Of a stretch of 39,165 bases of DNA, positions 7,267 through 14,886 are shown in pieces. The DNA comes from Catenulispora rubra (lineage in GTDB: Bacteria; Actinomycetota; Actinomycetes; Streptomycetales; Catenulisporaceae): assembly GCF_015356825.1 (NCBI RefSeq), contig NZ_JAACYW010000085.1, forward strand, positions 1-39,165, given 5' to 3'. The notes under the pieces were generated by a model, which was not told the origin of the DNA, did no database searches, and saw only the letters and a program-made list of their open reading frames with translations. Position numbers and translations under genes: made by a program. Position 1 is the stretch's first letter. Each line of letters begins with the position of its first letter.

Positions 7267-9719
7267 GCGAGCGTCCCGTCCGGACCGCGGCCGTGGCCCG
7301 ACCGGCGTCTCCGACAGGTCCCGACTGCCCCCAGCCTCCCACCCGCACCGATCGCTCCGATCGCTCCGCCGGCCCCACCGGCGGTGCGGCGGGTGCAGGT
7401 GTCGGATCCAGTGTTGGCTCCGGATCCAGTGTCGGGTCCGGTGCCGCCGGCGGCCCCGGGATCCCGCTGCCGCGCGTCAAGTCCTCCGGGACGGGTAAGC
7501 GCCGGAGTGCGGACACAGTACTTGCGGGCTCCGGCGGTGATTTCCCCAAGGACGCCCCTGCGAGCACCGGCGCGGGGCACAATCGGGTCGGGTCCGTCAC
7601 GTCCGCGGACGACGCCGACAACGCCGGTGACAACCTGCACGGTGCCCTCGAACGTCCCTCCAACATGACTCGGGCCAAAGCCATGACCTCCAATACCGCG
7701 CCGCCCCCGACCGACGACGCGGCGACGGCGCAGCCGCAGCAGCCCCGCAAATGGGTGCCGCGGCTTGTCGCCTACATCACGTACCTGGCCGGCTTCGGCA
7801 ACATCGCCTCGGCCATCTCGCCCGGCTTCCGGCGCTCGCGGGTGCACTCGCTGAGCGTGCACGTGCCCACCGAGGTTCAGAACCTGGCCGCCGCGGCCAC
7901 GCTGATGTCCGGCGTGCTGCTGGTGCTGGTCGCGCACGCGCTCAAGCGCCGCAAGAAGCGCGCCTGGTGGGTGGCGGTGGTACTGCTGGTCACAGTCGTG
8001 GTCTTCCACACGGTGCGCTCGCTGCGCGGCGAGGACCACGACGCACCCATGCACTACCTGGGCGTGCAGATCGTCCTGACGATCCTGCTGCTGGTCCTGC
8101 TGCTGGTCTACCGCAGGGAGTTCTACGCCCTCGGCGACCCGTACACGCGCTGGCGGGCGCTGCGCGCCTTCGTGCTGCTGACGGCGTTCTCCTTCGCCTC
8201 CGGCATGGCCCTGATGTACTGGCAGAGCAAGCACATCGAGAGCGACCCGAGCGCCTTCGCCCGGCTGCAGCACGTGGCCCTGGGACTGATCGGCATCGAG
8301 GGGCCGGTCCACTTCAAGCGCGGCTCCACCGACGACCTGGTCGCCGCGCTGCTCGGCGGGCTGGGGCTGATGACCGCGCTGATCGTGGCCTACCTGGTGC
8401 TGCGCCCGGCCGAGCCGATCGCCCGGCAGTCCGCCGAGGACGACGAGCGGCTGCGCGAGCTGATCGCCAAGCAGGGCCGCCGGGACTCGCTGGCCTACTT
8501 CGCCACCCACCGCGACAAGTCGGTGATCTGGTCGCCTTCGGGCAAGGCCGCGATCACCTACCGCGTGGTCTCCGGCGTGATGCTGGCCTCCGGCGACCCG
8601 ATCGGCGACCCCGAGGCCTGGCCCGGCGCGATCAAGGTCTACGTGGAGGAGGCCGACCGGCACGCCTGGGTGGTGGCCGTGGTCGGCTGTTCGGAGACCG
8701 GCGGCGAGGTGTGGTGCCGCGAGGCCGACCTGGACGCGCTGGAGCTGGGCGACGAGGCCATCTGCTACACCGACAAGTTCAGCCTGGAGGGCCGCGCGAT
8801 GCGCAACGTGCGGCAGATGGTGAACCGGGTCGAGCGGCAGGGCTACGAGTGCCAGGTGCGCCGGCTCAAGGACATCCCGCGCTCGGAGGTCGAGCTGATC
8901 AAGACCGGCATCGAGGCCTGGCGCGGCTCCAGCGAGCGCGGCAGCTTCTCCATGGCGCTGGGCCCGGACCGGTTCGGGGACCCGGGCGACGGCGAGTGCG
9001 TGGTGGCCACCGCGACCAAGGACCGTGAGGTACGGGCCCTGATCAACTTCGTGCCCTGGGGCACCGACGGCATGAGCCTGGACCTGATGGTGCGCGACCG
9101 GGAGGCCGAGCCCGGGCTGAACGAGCTGCTGATCGTCAAGGCCATGCAGGCGGCCGAGGGCCTGGGCATCGAGCGGGCCTCGCTGAACTTCGCGGTGTTC
9201 CGCTCGGCGCTGGAGCGCGGCGAGAAGCTCGGCGCCGGCCCGATCACCCGGATGTGGCGCTCCACGCTGGTGTTCTTCTCGCGCTGGTACCAGATCGAGT
9301 CGCTGTACAAGTTCAACTCGAAGTTCCAGCCCGAGTGGGTGCCGCGGTACGTGGCGTTCAAGAACACCCGCGACATCCCGCGCGTGGGCCTGGCCTACGC
9401 CGAGGCCGAGGGCTTCATCGTGCCGCCGGGCCTGCCCTGGTCGAAGAAGGACCGGGACGAGCGCGAGCTGGACGACGTCGACGGCGACGCCGAGTGCCCG
9501 GAGCACAAGGGTCTCGAAGGCAAGGGGCTCGAAGGCAAGAGTCTCGAAGGCAAGAGCCTCGGCGCCGGGAACGACGACAAGAACGTCGTGAAGAAGATCG
9601 AGCGGAACCCCGAGCGGAACCCCGAGAAGAACAAGGACGAGCAGACCGCGAAGCGCTCCCGCGTCGAGCCCGAAGTGGCCCTGCGCGGGCCGGGAGGACA
9701 GAAGGCGGCGAACGGCTAG
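7263..9719 (+). CDS. Membrane protein with C-terminal DUF2156 (phosphatidylglycerol lysyltransferase/MprF-like) domain
   Basis: The likely role is transfer of an amino acid from aminoacyl-tRNA to a membrane lipid. About five hydrophobic segments lie between roughly 7790 and 8410. They are followed by a DUF2156 catalytic domain of the MprF/LysX N-terminal type (GKAAITYRVVSGVMLASGDP, then LNFAVFRSALERGEKLG and WYQIESLYKFNSKFQPEWVPR). The soluble LysRS module of LysX is absent. The GTG at 7263 overlaps the folE stop (GTGA), giving 818 residues with a disordered N-terminus of about 135 residues rich in Gly/Ser. An ATG at 7665 (684 residues) is the main alternative and lacks a ribosome site. The C-terminal tail has KGLEG-type and ERNP repeats. 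Aminoacyl specificity cannot be read from sequence. Confidence 0.85.
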   Translation: MSERPVRTAAVARPASPTGPDCPQPPTRTDRSDRSAGPTGGAAGAGVGSSVGSGSSVGSGAAGGPGIPLPRVKSSGTGKRRSADTVLAGSGGDFPKDAPASTGAGHNRVGSVTSADDADNAGDNLHGALERPSNMTRAKAMTSNTAPPPTDDAATAQPQQPRKWVPRLVAYITYLAGFGNIASAISPGFRRSRVHSLSVHVPTEVQNLAAAATLMSGVLLVLVAHALKRRKKRAWWVAVVLLVTVVVFHTVRSLRGEDHDAPMHYLGVQIVLTILLLVLLLVYRREFYALGDPYTRWRALRAFVLLTAFSFASGMALMYWQSKHIESDPSAFARLQHVALGLIGIEGPVHFKRGSTDDLVAALLGGLGLMTALIVAYLVLRPAEPIARQSAEDDERLRELIAKQGRRDSLAYFATHRDKSVIWSPSGKAAITYRVVSGVMLASGDPIGDPEAWPGAIKVYVEEADRHAWVVAVVGCSETGGEVWCREADLDALELGDEAICYTDKFSLEGRAMRNVRQMVNRVERQGYECQVRRLKDIPRSEVELIKTGIEAWRGSSERGSFSMALGPDRFGDPGDGECVVATATKDREVRALINFVPWGTDGMSLDLMVRDREAEPGLNELLIVKAMQAAEGLGIERASLNFAVFRSALERGEKLGAGPITRMWRSTLVFFSRWYQIESLYKFNSKFQPEWVPRYVAFKNTRDIPRVGLAYAEAEGFIVPPGLPWSKKDRDERELDDVDGDAECPEHKGLEGKGLEGKSLEGKSLGAGNDDKNVVKKIERNPERNPEKNKDEQTAKRSRVEPEVALRGPGGQKAANG
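7401..7440 (+). repeat. 18-bp tandem repeat, Gly/Ser-coding
   Basis: Two imperfect 18-bp copies beginning GGATCCAGTGT encode GSSVGS repeats in the putative disordered N-terminus of the lysyltransferase-like protein (or lie upstream of it if the later start is used). Confidence 0.6.
9507..9566 (+). repeat. 15-bp tandem repeat x4 (KGLEG/KSLEG)
   Basis: Four 15-bp units at 9507, 9522, 9537 and 9552 encode K-G/S-L-E-G, the last unit diverged to KSLGA. Two 12-bp units encoding ERNP follow at 9600-9623. They form a charged, probably unstructured C-terminal tail after the DUF2156 domain. Confidence 0.85.
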
Positions 9720-9722
9720 GCT
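9717..9722 (+). promoter_or_regulatory. -10 box (TAGGCT) of leaderless folP, sharing the upstream stop codon
   Basis: TAGGCT includes the TAG stop of the preceding gene and ends 6 nt before the folP ATG. With no ribosome site, it fits an internal leaderless promoter for the folP-folK part of the operon. Confidence 0.5.
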
Positions 9723-9728
9723 TTCACC

Positions 9729-10610
9729 ATGGACGCGCAGGGCCGGCCCCTCAACCGCAGCCAGACCGTGCGCGGTCTGCCGGAATTCGGACGCTGCGCC
9801 GTCTTCGGCGTGGTGAACGTGACGCCCGACTCCTTCTCCGACGGCGGCGAGTACTACGCCGACGGCGACACCGCCAAGGCCGTGGCGCACGGCCTGCGGC
9901 TGCACCGGCACGGCGTGGACGTGGTCGACGTGGGCGGGGAGTCCACCCGGCCGGGCGCCGCCCGGGTCACCGCCGAACAGGAGCTGGGCCGGGTCCTGCC
10001 GGTGATCGAGCAGCTGGCCGCCGCCGGGGTGCGGGTGTCGGTGGACACCATGCGCGCCTCGACCGCGGCGGCCGCCCTGGACGCCGGCGCGGTGGTGGTC
10101 AACGACGTCTCCGGGGGCCTGGCCGACCCCGAGATGTTCCCGCTCGTGGCCGAAACCGGCGTGCCGTACATCTTGATGCACTGGCGTGGGCACAGCACTG
10201 ACATGCAGACCCGCGCGGTGTACGGCGACGTGGTGAAGGACGTCATAGAAGAGCTCCAGGCGCGCTACGACGCGGCCCTGGCGGCGGGCATCGCCGAGGA
10301 CCAGGTGATCCTGGATCCCGGTCTCGGCTTCGCGAAGAACGCCGACCACAACTGGGCCCTGCTGGCGCATCTGGAGAAGCTGGAATCGCTCGGCAGGCCG
10401 CTGCTGATCGCCGCCTCCCGCAAGAACTTCCTGGGCCGGCTGCTGGCCGACGAGGCCGGCGGGATCCGGCCCCCGCACGGCCGGGACTCGGCGACCGTCG
10501 CGGTGTCCGCGCTGGTCGCCGCCGCCGGGGCCTGGGGCGTGCGCGCGCACGACGCGCTGGGCTCGCTGGACGCGGTCCGGGTGGCCTCGGCGCTGGCGGC
10601 CGCGCGATGA
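9729..10610 (+). CDS. folP: Dihydropteroate synthase
   Basis: FolP joins 6-hydroxymethyl-dihydropterin diphosphate and p-aminobenzoate to make dihydropteroate, and is the sulfonamide target. The 293-residue TIM-barrel protein has the first signature GVVNVTPDSFSDGG at about residues 27-40, the DVGGESTRPGA pyrophosphate/pABA loop, the VNDVSGG strand and LDPGLGFAKN. Length and motifs are complete, so this is an active FolP and not the FolP2 paralogue. The ATG lies 6 nt after a TAGGCT box without a ribosome site (probable leaderless start). The last 4 bp overlap the next gene (ATGA). Confidence 0.97.
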   Translation: MDAQGRPLNRSQTVRGLPEFGRCAVFGVVNVTPDSFSDGGEYYADGDTAKAVAHGLRLHRHGVDVVDVGGESTRPGAARVTAEQELGRVLPVIEQLAAAGVRVSVDTMRASTAAAALDAGAVVVNDVSGGLADPEMFPLVAETGVPYILMHWRGHSTDMQTRAVYGDVVKDVIEELQARYDAALAAGIAEDQVILDPGLGFAKNADHNWALLAHLEKLESLGRPLLIAASRKNFLGRLLADEAGGIRPPHGRDSATVAVSALVAAAGAWGVRAHDALGSLDAVRVASALAAAR

Positions 10611-11224
10611 GCGCCGGGGGTGCCGGGGGCGCCGGGGGCAACCTCGGAGGGCCCGGCGACGCCGCCGAGGGCCCGGACCGGGACAGCCACGACGGCCGTG
10701 ACAGCGAGGGCGACGGCTTCGGCGACTTCGTCGAGTTCGAGGAGGAGTTCGGCACCTTCGCGGCCGGCCCCGGCGGCCCGCCACCGCAGGTGACCGCGGA
10801 CATCGAGGCGATCACCGAGGCCAATGAGGAGTTCTACGCCGCCGCCGAGGCCGGCGACCTGGACCGGCTGGGCGCGATCTGGCTGGCCGGGCCGTTCGAG
10901 GCCTCCGTTCAGTGCGTGCACCCCGGCTGGGCCCCGGTCTTCGGGCGCGAGGACGTGCTCCGCTCGTGGGCCGTGGTCTGCGCGAACACCCCGTTCCTCC
11001 AGTTCTTCCTCACCGACGTGCGGATCGACGTGGTGGACCGGATCGCGGTGGTCAGCCTGACCGAGAACATCATCACCGACATGTCGGCCGGCTCCTCCGA
11101 GGAGGACCCGGGGTTCATCGCCGGCGGCCGGGCCACGACGATCAACATCTTCCGCCGGACCGACGACGGCTGGCGGCTGTGGATGCACCACGCTTCCGCG
11201 GTCATGGAGAGCGTCGAGGAGTAG
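10607..11224 (+). CDS. NTF2-like (SnoaL-type) protein with acidic disordered N-terminus
   Basis: This 205-residue protein has an N-terminal region of about 65 residues rich in Gly, Asp and Glu, then an NTF2/SnoaL-like alpha+beta barrel (ITEANEEFYAAAEAGDL, WLAGPFEASVQCVHPGWAPVFG, DDGWRLWMHHAS). This is the layout of the nuclear-transport-factor-2-like proteins found between folP and folB in many actinobacteria. The fold binds small molecules or forms dimers. No catalytic function is established for this group. It overlaps folP by 4 bp, so it is translated with the folate enzymes. A role in folate metabolism is only an inference from position. Confidence 0.82.
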   Translation: MSAGGAGGAGGNLGGPGDAAEGPDRDSHDGRDSEGDGFGDFVEFEEEFGTFAAGPGGPPPQVTADIEAITEANEEFYAAAEAGDLDRLGAIWLAGPFEASVQCVHPGWAPVFGREDVLRSWAVVCANTPFLQFFLTDVRIDVVDRIAVVSLTENIITDMSAGSSEEDPGFIAGGRATTINIFRRTDDGWRLWMHHASAVMESVEE

Positions 11225-11316
11225 CCCGCGCAGGTCAGCCCGGGCGATCATGGTCCCGGCCCGGTGGTGCGCGGTATTCGGGCGATCCCGGGACGGCGGC
11301 GCCGAGCAGGCCCCGG

Positions 11317-11322
11317 TATGTT
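11317..11322 (+). promoter_or_regulatory. -10 box (TATGTT) of leaderless folB
   Basis: TATGTT ends 7 nt before the ATG at 11330. It overlaps an earlier in-frame ATG (11318), which argues for the later start. Confidence 0.45.
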
Positions 11323-11329
11323 CGTCATG

Positions 11330-11761
11330 ATGTCTATTCACACGAAGCGGCTCGACCGGGTGACCGTCCACGGGCTGCGCGGGCGCGGCCACCACGGGGT
11401 CTTCGAGCGCGAGCGGGAGAAGGGCCAGACGTTCATGGTGGACGTCACGCTGGGCCTGGACACCAGGCGTGCGGCCGCCACCGACGCCCTGGCCGACACG
11501 GTCGACTACGGCGAGGTCTCCGAGCGCATCGTGGCCCTGATCGAGGGCGAGCCGGTCAACCTGATCGAGACGCTGGCGGCCCGGATGGCGGCGGTCTGCC
11601 TGGAGTACCCGCTCGTGGAAGAGGTCGAGGTCACGCTGCACAAGCCGGACGCGCCGATCACGGTGCCGTTCGAGGACGTCACGGTGACCGTGGTGCGGAC
11701 GCGGGACGACCTGGCGGGCGCCAAGCCGCGGCCGCCGGAGAACGGCGGGTCGGCGATATGA
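11330..11761 (+). CDS. folB: Dihydroneopterin aldolase
   Basis: FolB cleaves dihydroneopterin to 6-hydroxymethyl-dihydropterin and glycolaldehyde. The protein (143 residues from ATG 11330) has the family's GLRGRGHHGVFEREREKGQ start with the catalytic-region Glu, DTVDYGEVSERI, LIETLAARMA, and the C-terminal TLHKPDAPI with the active-site Lys. Three in-frame ATGs exist at 11318, 11327 and 11330; 11330 fits the leaderless spacing best and leaves the usual short N-terminus. folK follows with a 4-bp ATGA overlap. Confidence 0.95.
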   Translation: MSIHTKRLDRVTVHGLRGRGHHGVFEREREKGQTFMVDVTLGLDTRRAAATDALADTVDYGEVSERIVALIEGEPVNLIETLAARMAAVCLEYPLVEEVEVTLHKPDAPITVPFEDVTVTVVRTRDDLAGAKPRPPENGGSAI

Positions 11762-12312
11762 GCGAGACGACGACCGGCGAGGGCGGCATCCGCCTGCACA
11801 CCGCGGTCTTGGCGATCGGCGGCAACCTCGGAGACCGGCTGGCGAATTTACAATCGGCGGTGGACTCCCTGGCCGACACCCCGTCGATGACCATCACCTG
11901 GCTGTCCCCGGTCTACGAGACCGCCCCGCTGCTCGCCGAGGGCGCCGAGGCGCAGGACGACTATCTGAACGCGGTGCTCGGCGTGACCTCGGCGCTGCCG
12001 CCGGACGTGCTCCTGATGCGGACCCAGGCGATCGAGGAGGCCCTGGGCCGCACCCGCGAGGTGCACTGGGGCGCGCGGACGATCGACATCGACATCGTGC
12101 AGTTCGACGAGCTGGTCCAGGACGAGCCGGAGCTGACGCTGCCGCACCCGCGGGCCGCGCAGCGCGCGTTCGTGCTGGCGCCGTGGCACGACGCGCGGCC
12201 CGAGGACGTGCTGGTCGGGGCCGGGCCGGTCGCGCAGCTGCTGGCCGCGCTCGGCGGCGCGGCGGCGCAGGGCGCGGTTCGCCGGGACGATCTGGAACTG
12301 ATGCTGCCGTAG
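11758..12312 (+). CDS. folK: 2-amino-4-hydroxy-6-hydroxymethyldihydropteridine diphosphokinase
   Basis: FolK transfers pyrophosphate from ATP to 6-hydroxymethyl-dihydropterin, making the FolP substrate. The 184-residue protein shows the N-terminal GGNLGDR, the SPVYETAPL strand and the HPPK signature WGARTIDIDIV with the two Mg-binding Asp residues, then LPHPRAAQRAFVLAPW. It is the last folate enzyme of the cluster. A TTA leucine codon occurs at 11848-11850, rare at this GC content. It starts inside the folB stop (ATGA) and probably depends on coupled translation. Confidence 0.96.
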   Translation: MSETTTGEGGIRLHTAVLAIGGNLGDRLANLQSAVDSLADTPSMTITWLSPVYETAPLLAEGAEAQDDYLNAVLGVTSALPPDVLLMRTQAIEEALGRTREVHWGARTIDIDIVQFDELVQDEPELTLPHPRAAQRAFVLAPWHDARPEDVLVGAGPVAQLLAALGGAAAQGAVRRDDLELMLP

Positions 12313-12418
12313 GCGCAGATTCACGCCGATTCACCTCGGAGCGGGGCGGGGTGCGGCCGGGACGAGGTCGGGCCTCGGCCGCGCCGATCGTGGGTTTTCT
12401 GCCACGTTTCGGCGGTGC

Positions 12419-12550
12419 GTCGCTGTCCGGCGATCGTCAGGCGATCGTCAGACGGCGCTCTGGTCGCGGTCCGGTCGCGCTCCGGCGGCGGTCCGACGGC
12501 GGTCCGGCGGCCGTCCGGTAGCCGCCCGGTTGCTGTCCGGCAACCGTCCG
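12419..12550 (+). repeat. Degenerate 11-bp-period tandem array, 12 units
   Basis: Twelve consecutive 11-bp units can be laid out with no insertions. Examples are GTCGCTGTCCG (12419), GCGATCGTCAG twice (12430, 12441), GTCGCGGTCCG (12463), ACGGCGGTCCG (12496) and GCAACCGTCCG (12540). The shared ending is GTCCG or a close variant. The period is not a multiple of three, so this is not a protein repeat. It lies wholly in intergenic DNA. Confidence 0.85.
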
Positions 12551-12731
12551 GCGGAGCGGGTTTCCGGCCCCGGTTCGGCCGCGCTTCGTACCGGGTCGCA
12601 CTGCTGGTCAGCGTGTCGTTCGGCAGTTCGGGCCGGGCTTGGGGCGCGCTCGGGCCGGGCCCGGAGCGGCCCGCGGCGGCGCCGCATATCGCCAGGGGCG
12701 CAGCGGCTCGCCTCCTTCGCCCCGGTCCGCG

Positions 12732-12737
12732 TACCGT
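12732..12737 (+). promoter_or_regulatory. -10 box (TACCGT) of leaderless DUF3180 gene
   Basis: TACCGT ends 7 nt before GTG 12745 with no ribosome site, supporting that start over the in-frame GTG at 12736, which overlaps the box. Confidence 0.5.
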
Positions 12738-12744
12738 GGACCCT

Positions 12745-13368
12745 GTGAAGCCCACACGTCCCCTGGCACTCGCGGCCACGTTCCTGGTGATCGGCGCCCT
12801 GTCCTACGGCGGTGTCCAGCTCTGGGCGCACTACGGCACCACGCCCGGCGTCCCGGCTTCCGCCCCGCTGACCCCGGCGATCCTGGCCGCCATCATCCTG
12901 GCCACCGCGCTGGCCTTCCGCGCGCGCCTGAAGGCGCAGCGCGAGGCGGTCCAGCGGGTCCTCGACGGGGAGCCGTCCCCGCCGATCCTGCCCGGGCAGC
13001 GCGCGCCCAAGCCGCTGGACCCGCTGCAGGCCGCCCGCGCGGTGATGTTCGCGAAGGCCTCGTCGATGGTCGGCGCGATCGTCTCCGGCGTGTACGCCGG
13101 CTACGGGGTGTTCCTGCTCGGCAAGCTCGACATCGACGTCTTCCGCAGCCGTGCGATCGTCTGCGGGATCACGGTCCTGTGCGGTCTGGCGCTCGTCGGC
13201 GCCGCACTGTTCCTGGAGTACGTCCTGCGGGTGCCGCCGAGCGGTCCGGACGACGGGGTGCCGCAGAACGGGAACAAGACGAAGACGGCCACACAGACGC
13301 GTCCGGTGCGCAACCGTCCGGACGGGACCTTTCCGGTCCGTCGGGAATCGAACCATTCAGGTTCTTGA
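12745..13368 (+). CDS. DUF3180 family membrane protein
   Basis: This 207-residue integral membrane protein has four hydrophobic segments: ALAATFLVIGALSYGGVQLW, LTPAILAAIILATALAF, a segment around SSMVGAIVSGVYAGYGVFLL, and AIVCGITVLCGLALVGAALF. A basic loop (RARLKAQREAVQRVLDGE) and a Pro-rich LPGQRAPKPLDPLQAARAV segment link the two halves. This matches DUF3180, an actinobacterial family regularly placed directly after folK. No biochemical role is known. The hydrophilic C-terminal tail ends beyond the last membrane segment. Start chosen from the -10 box 7 nt upstream. Confidence 0.88.
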   Translation: MKPTRPLALAATFLVIGALSYGGVQLWAHYGTTPGVPASAPLTPAILAAIILATALAFRARLKAQREAVQRVLDGEPSPPILPGQRAPKPLDPLQAARAVMFAKASSMVGAIVSGVYAGYGVFLLGKLDIDVFRSRAIVCGITVLCGLALVGAALFLEYVLRVPPSGPDDGVPQNGNKTKTATQTRPVRNRPDGTFPVRRESNHSGS

Positions 13369-13498
13369 TTCGTCGGGTTTGTCCGAACCTTGCCCATTCA
13401 ACCAGTGATGCGTAGCATCTCCATAACGGGCGGCGGTGGGTGGCGGGTGGGCGCAAGATCTTGATATCCGCGTGCCCGGTATCGCTCGTACGTTTCGC

Positions 13499-13528
13499 TT
13501 GTCCGTGCGACGCCGCAGCCAGTAATGT
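13499..13528 (+). promoter_or_regulatory. Promoter TTGTCC-18-TAATGT of the coiled-coil membrane protein gene
   Basis: The -35 is TTGTCC at 13499-13504, followed by an 18-nt spacer and -10 TAATGT at 13523-13528, then 6 nt to ATG 13535. It is the best complete housekeeping-type promoter in the window and predicts a leaderless mRNA. Confidence 0.65.
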
Positions 13529-13534
13529 TCGGCC

Positions 13535-14725
13535 ATGCGTCACGCTCGGCAGCTACAGGCCCAGCGACGCGGGGGCGACATAGCCGGCCCGGCATGGCCC
13601 TCGATCGTCGCCACCACCACGTCCCTCACAGGCGCGGCCGCGGGTATCGCGACCACGCTCGCCTGGAGTGATCCGTTCCATCTCCGGCTCGGCGTCGGCA
13701 TGGCCGCCGCCGGCGGCCTCTTCTCCTCGGTGGCGATGTTCGCCGCGCGCCGCGATCGTGCGACCCGCCGCGAGCTGGTCGCCACCATGCGCGAGGACCA
13801 CGCCGCCGAGCTGCGGTACGAGACCACGCGCCGGGACAAGCAGATCGCGGACCTCAAGACCGACGCGCTGGCCGCCGAGGAGACCGTGGTCCTGTTCGAG
13901 GAGCGGGCCAAGGAGGAGCAGCTGCGCGCGGACGCCTCCGAGGCGGCGCGCGTGCGGGCCGAGCACGACCTCGCGGTGCTCTCGGCGTGGGTCCAGCAGA
14001 CCACGGCCGCGGCCGAGCTGACCCGCTCGGCGGTGCGGTCGTTCGCGCAGGTGCAGCCCTTCGAGCCGGCGCAGCAGTTCGAGCCGGTGTCGGTGCACGA
14101 CCACGCCTTCGCGAGCTACCAGGCGGCGCGCACGGGGGCCTACGAGCTCGAATACAACCCGGGGTACGCGGCGCAGCACGCCGCCTACGACCCGGTGCCG
14201 GTGTACGAGACCGAGTACGCGGGTTACGCGGACTACACGGACTACACGGACTACACCGAGTTCATGGACTACGGCAGCGGAAACGGCGCCGCTTTCGACG
14301 CGGCACCCGGCATGACCCCCGGCACCGAGATCGACCTGCGGCCCGCCGCCGCGGTCCCGGTCCGTATGCAGGAACCGCAGCTGCCCGCCGAGATCCCGGC
14401 CCAGCTGCCCCCGGCCGAGGCCCGGCCGCTGCGCTCGGCGGTCCTGGCGGTCCGGGACGAGGTCGGCTTCGACGTCGCCGCCGAGGTCGACGGCCCGGGC
14501 CAGGACCCGTACACGGTCCCCGGCGTGGTCATGCCCCGCCAGCGCGAGGACGGACGGCCCGCGGCGCTCCCGTCGGCCCGCCCCGTGCCCCCGGAGCGCC
14601 TGTACCGGCCGTACCTCGCCGCGGACCAGGGCACGACGTCGAACGCGGCCCCGGTGGACCTGACGATGTACGACGAGACGCAGCAGATGGCGAAGATCGA
14701 GCACCGGCAGACCGGGACCGCCTGA
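13535..14725 (+). CDS. Hypothetical membrane protein with coiled coil and Tyr/Pro-rich tail
   Basis: I do not recognise a family. The 396-residue protein has two hydrophobic segments near the N-terminus (around residues 22-47 and 52-70), then a charged helical stretch with heptad-like spacing (about 72-165, rich in Arg, Glu, Ala), then a disordered tail rich in Tyr, Pro and Glu with a triple DYT repeat. The layout suggests a membrane-tethered scaffold facing the cytoplasm. It stands alone between DUF3180 and the convergent nuoD, with its own promoter and a strong shared terminator. Function unknown. Confidence 0.8.
   Translation: MRHARQLQAQRRGGDIAGPAWPSIVATTTSLTGAAAGIATTLAWSDPFHLRLGVGMAAAGGLFSSVAMFAARRDRATRRELVATMREDHAAELRYETTRRDKQIADLKTDALAAEETVVLFEERAKEEQLRADASEAARVRAEHDLAVLSAWVQQTTAAAELTRSAVRSFAQVQPFEPAQQFEPVSVHDHAFASYQAARTGAYELEYNPGYAAQHAAYDPVPVYETEYAGYADYTDYTDYTEFMDYGSGNGAAFDAAPGMTPGTEIDLRPAAAVPVRMQEPQLPAEIPAQLPPAEARPLRSAVLAVRDEVGFDVAAEVDGPGQDPYTVPGVVMPRQREDGRPAALPSARPVPPERLYRPYLAADQGTTSNAAPVDLTMYDETQQMAKIEHRQTGTA
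14231..14257 (+). repeat. 9-bp tandem repeat x3 (DYT)
   Basis: Three 9-bp units GACTACACG/C in frame encode Asp-Tyr-Thr in the tail of the preceding gene; diverged AGYADY and EFMDYG codons flank them. Confidence 0.8.
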
Positions 14726-14765
14726 GGTTCCTCAACCGGTTCCTCAATATGCTGAGGTTTCCCGG

Positions 14766-14797
14766 AAAAGGCCCCGCCGACGTCGGCGGGGCCTTTT
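14766..14797. terminator. Perfect 32-bp palindromic bidirectional terminator
   Basis: The two 16-nt arms (AAAAGGCCCCGCCGAC and its complement) are perfectly complementary, with A- and T-tracts on the outer ends, so both strands give a GC stem followed by a U-tract. It lies between two convergent genes. A smaller CCTCA/TGAGG hairpin precedes it at about 14741-14757. Confidence 0.9.
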
Positions 14798-14886
14798 CGT
14801 CGTCCGGCGGCGGGTTTCCTGTTACTTGGGAGTCCCCCGCGCGCCATGTTCACCGGGCTCTTACTCGGCTCTTGCTTGCTTGGCTC

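Larger units (their letters stand above)
12313..12744. other. 432-bp intergenic region between folK and the DUF3180 gene
   Basis: I find no convincing gene here. Open frames are uninterrupted but have no start signals and no recognisable protein. The stretch holds a repeated ATTCAC pair just after folK, an 11-bp-period tandem array (12419-12550) and, at its end, the -10 box for the DUF3180 gene. I see no clear intrinsic terminator for the folate operon. Confidence 0.6.

Noticed and set aside
9507..9566. CRISPR-like direct repeats
   Set aside because: The 15-bp units are contiguous, in frame and encode a peptide repeat. There are no spacers and no cas genes.
7035..10784. Very long open frame on the minus strand (over 1200 codons) antisense to folE-folP
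   Set aside because: Its composition (Arg/Gly/Pro/Val-rich) is that of a GC-rich shadow frame, and the plus-strand genes show conserved families throughout. Similar shadows oppose ftsH, tilS and the zincin.
12415..12744. In-frame upstream extension of the DUF3180 protein through the 11-bp array
   Set aside because: The array has an 11-bp period and no protein-level repeat, the translated extension is Arg-rich noise, and GTG 12745 has a -10 box at the right distance.
13340..13354. A tRNA T-arm-like GGTTCGATTCCC on the minus strand
   Set aside because: The flanking bases do not form the T stem, no acceptor, D or anticodon arm is present, and the stretch lies in the C-terminal coding end of the DUF3180 gene.
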